DNA of 7,276 nt from an uncultured Sutterella sp. GTDB taxonomy: Bacteria > Pseudomonadota > Gammaproteobacteria > Burkholderiales > Burkholderiaceae_F. This document shows, in pieces, positions 5,809 to 7,276 of the stretch. Position 1 is the stretch's first letter. Each line of letters starts with the position of its first letter. The translations under genes were made by a program, and so were the position numbers. The notes beneath the pieces are model-generated. The model made no database searches and had not been told where the DNA came from. It was given only the letters and a program-made list of their open reading frames with translations. The stretch is taken from contig USIM01000044.1 in the NCBI GenBank assembly GCA_900554675.1, positions 1 through 7,276 on the forward strand. The letters run 5' to 3'.

Positions 5809-7276
5809 TTAACGATTTTCTTTAATGCCGGAATGACGCAAAAGAGCATCAATTTGCGGAGCACGACCACGGAAGGCTACAAAGGAATCGAGGGCCGGAC
5901 GAGAGCTCCCAACGGAGAGCACTTCATCGAGCCACTTTTTACCCGATTGCGGATTAAGTACGCCGGTTTCTTCAAATAAAGAGAAAGCATCGGCACTCAT
6001 CACTTCTGCCCATTTGTAGCTGTAGTAGCCGGCAGCGTAGCCACCAGCAAAGATATGGCTAAAGGAATTGGGGAAGCGGTTGTATTCGGGTTGCTTGGTG
6101 ACAGCGACATTGTCTCGAACGTGCTTGAGCAAGGCTTGAATACTGTCTTTTTGTGCATCAAATTCGGTATGCAAAAGCATGTCAAAGAGGCCGAATTCCA
6201 ACTGACGTACCATGGCCATGGCACTTTGGAAATTCTTTGCTGCAATCATCTTGTCATAGAGTTCACGAGGCAAGGGGCGACCGGTTTGGACATGAGCGGT
6301 TAAGTTTTGAAGCACCGTCCAATCCCAAGCAAAGTTTTCCATGAATTGACTCGGGCACTCAACAGCATCCCATTCAACACCGTTAATACCGCTTGCGGCA
6401 GAATCTTCAATGCGCGTGAGCATGTGATGCAAGCCGTGACCGAATTCGTGGAAAAGCGTTAAAACGTCATCGTGCGTTAAAAGCGCGGGTTTGTCGCCTA
6501 CGGGTTTGGCGAAGTTGCAAACAAGGTAGGCGATCGGCGTTTGAAGGACACCTTTTTCACGATGGCGCGTACGGTCATTGTCCATCCAAGCGCCACCACG
6601 TTTGCTCGGGCGAGCGTAAAGGTCCATGTAGAACTGAGCAATCTTTTCGCCTTGAGCATTCACAATCTTGAAGAATTTCACATCAGGGTGCCAGACACTT
6701 GCCGTATCTTCTTCAATGCGGATACCGAAAAGGGTATGCACTAAACCAAAGAGGCCTTTAAAGACGGCGGGGAGCGTGAAGTATTGCTTTACTTCTTGGT
6801 CAGAGAAGGCGTAGCGTTCTTCACGAAGTTTTTCACTGGCGTAGGGCAAATCCCAGCTTTGAGGATCGTCAATGCCAAGCTTTTCTTTAGCAAAAGCTTT
6901 CACTTCATCCATATCCGCATGTGCTTGCGGTAAAGAGCGGCGGGCAAGGTCGGATAAGAAATCCACGACTTCTTTGGGCGACTGTGCCATTTTGGTCGCA
7001 AGCGAGACTTCACCGTAGTTTTGATAACCCAAAAGACGACTTTCTTCACTGCGAAGTTGAAGAATCTTCGTCATGACGTCGTTATTATTAAATTTGCCAT
7101 CAAAGTCGAGTTCAGAGGCGCGCGTGACATAAGCGTGATAAAGCGTTTCTCGAAGTTGACGATTTTGGGCGTATTGCAAGACGGCTAAGTAATGGGGCAC
7201 TTGAAGGGTGATTTTGTAGCCTTCACGGTTTTCGCTTTGTGCGGTTTCTTTAAAAGAAGCAATATCGTCTTCAGGA
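5809..7276 (-). CDS. prlC: Oligopeptidase A, M3-family zinc metallopeptidase (5' partial)
   Basis: A cytoplasmic zinc endopeptidase that degrades short peptides, including cleaved signal peptides. About 488 residues are visible, and the frame runs open to the right edge. The E. coli enzyme has about 680, so roughly 200 N-terminal residues lie outside. The GTG at 7200 is internal: the 25 codons before it continue the family pattern (EGYKITLQVPHYLAVLQY). The zinc site is HEFGH at 6450-6436, with the third ligand Glu at 6358-6360 in AVECPSQFMEN. The SGINGVEWDAVE segment favours oligopeptidase A (PrlC) over dipeptidyl carboxypeptidase. Other family marks are RGGAWMD, SHIFAGGYAAGYYSY with the conserved tyrosines, and the C-terminal FRGRAPQIDALLRHSGI. 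The stop at 5809-5811 is followed on the same strand by a stem-loop region and then xth, so read-through into xth is possible. Confidence 0.95.
   Translation of the reverse strand, partial: PEDDIASFKETAQSENREGYKITLQVPHYLAVLQYAQNRQLRETLYHAYVTRASELDFDGKFNNNDVMTKILQLRSEESRLLGYQNYGEVSLATKMAQSPKEVVDFLSDLARRSLPQAHADMDEVKAFAKEKLGIDDPQSWDLPYASEKLREERYAFSDQEVKQYFTLPAVFKGLFGLVHTLFGIRIEEDTASVWHPDVKFFKIVNAQGEKIAQFYMDLYARPSKRGGAWMDNDRTRHREKGVLQTPIAYLVCNFAKPVGDKPALLTHDDVLTLFHEFGHGLHHMLTRIEDSAASGINGVEWDAVECPSQFMENFAWDWTVLQNLTAHVQTGRPLPRELYDKMIAAKNFQSAMAMVRQLEFGLFDMLLHTEFDAQKDSIQALLKHVRDNVAVTKQPEYNRFPNSFSHIFAGGYAAGYYSYKWAEVMSADAFSLFEETGVLNPQSGKKWLDEVLSVGSSRPALDSFVAFRGRAPQIDALLRHSGIKENR

Noticed and set aside
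7198..7200. GTG at 7200 as the start of the oligopeptidase
   Set aside because: The frame stays open to the window edge and the 25 upstream codons continue the PrlC family sequence, so the gene is cut by the edge rather than started here.

Overview
The window reads as ordinary chromosomal DNA of a Gram-negative proteobacterium with moderate G+C. The oligopeptidase, the exonuclease III and the TRAP transporter resemble betaproteobacterial (Burkholderiales) proteins. A host-associated member such as Sutterellaceae is possible, but that genus-level guess is inference from protein style only.

Layout, left to right. The first 238 bases are the 3' end of a HipA-like kinase gene. A three-gene plus-strand operon for a TRAP-type organic-acid transporter follows, in the order binding protein (dctP type), large permease (dctM type), small permease (dctQ type). 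An A+T-rich spacer with short repeated words leads into a plus-strand Fic-domain gene of about 499 codons. The minus strand then holds two genes: exonuclease III (xth), converging on the Fic gene with only 20 bases between the stop codons, and an M3-family zinc oligopeptidase (prlC type) that runs off the right edge and lacks its N-terminal part.

How the genes work together. Only the TRAP genes form a clear functional unit: a secreted periplasmic receptor delivers an organic anion to a two-subunit ion-coupled permease. The other genes are independent: a probable nucleotidyl transferase (Fic), a base-excision-repair nuclease (Xth) and a cytoplasmic peptide-degrading enzyme (PrlC). HipA and Fic both modify other proteins using nucleotides and often belong to toxin-antitoxin systems. 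No antitoxin gene is visible for either, and the Fic protein appears to carry its own inhibitory helix.

The most interesting non-coding signals are a nested palindrome between the peptidase and xth, whose outer arm pairs with a strong Shine-Dalgarno-like sequence on the minus strand; a minus-strand terminator for xth built from the last codons of the Fic gene; and a cluster of repeated short words around the Fic start. I see no RNA gene, CRISPR array, insertion sequence or attachment site, and no clear case for a wholly new system.
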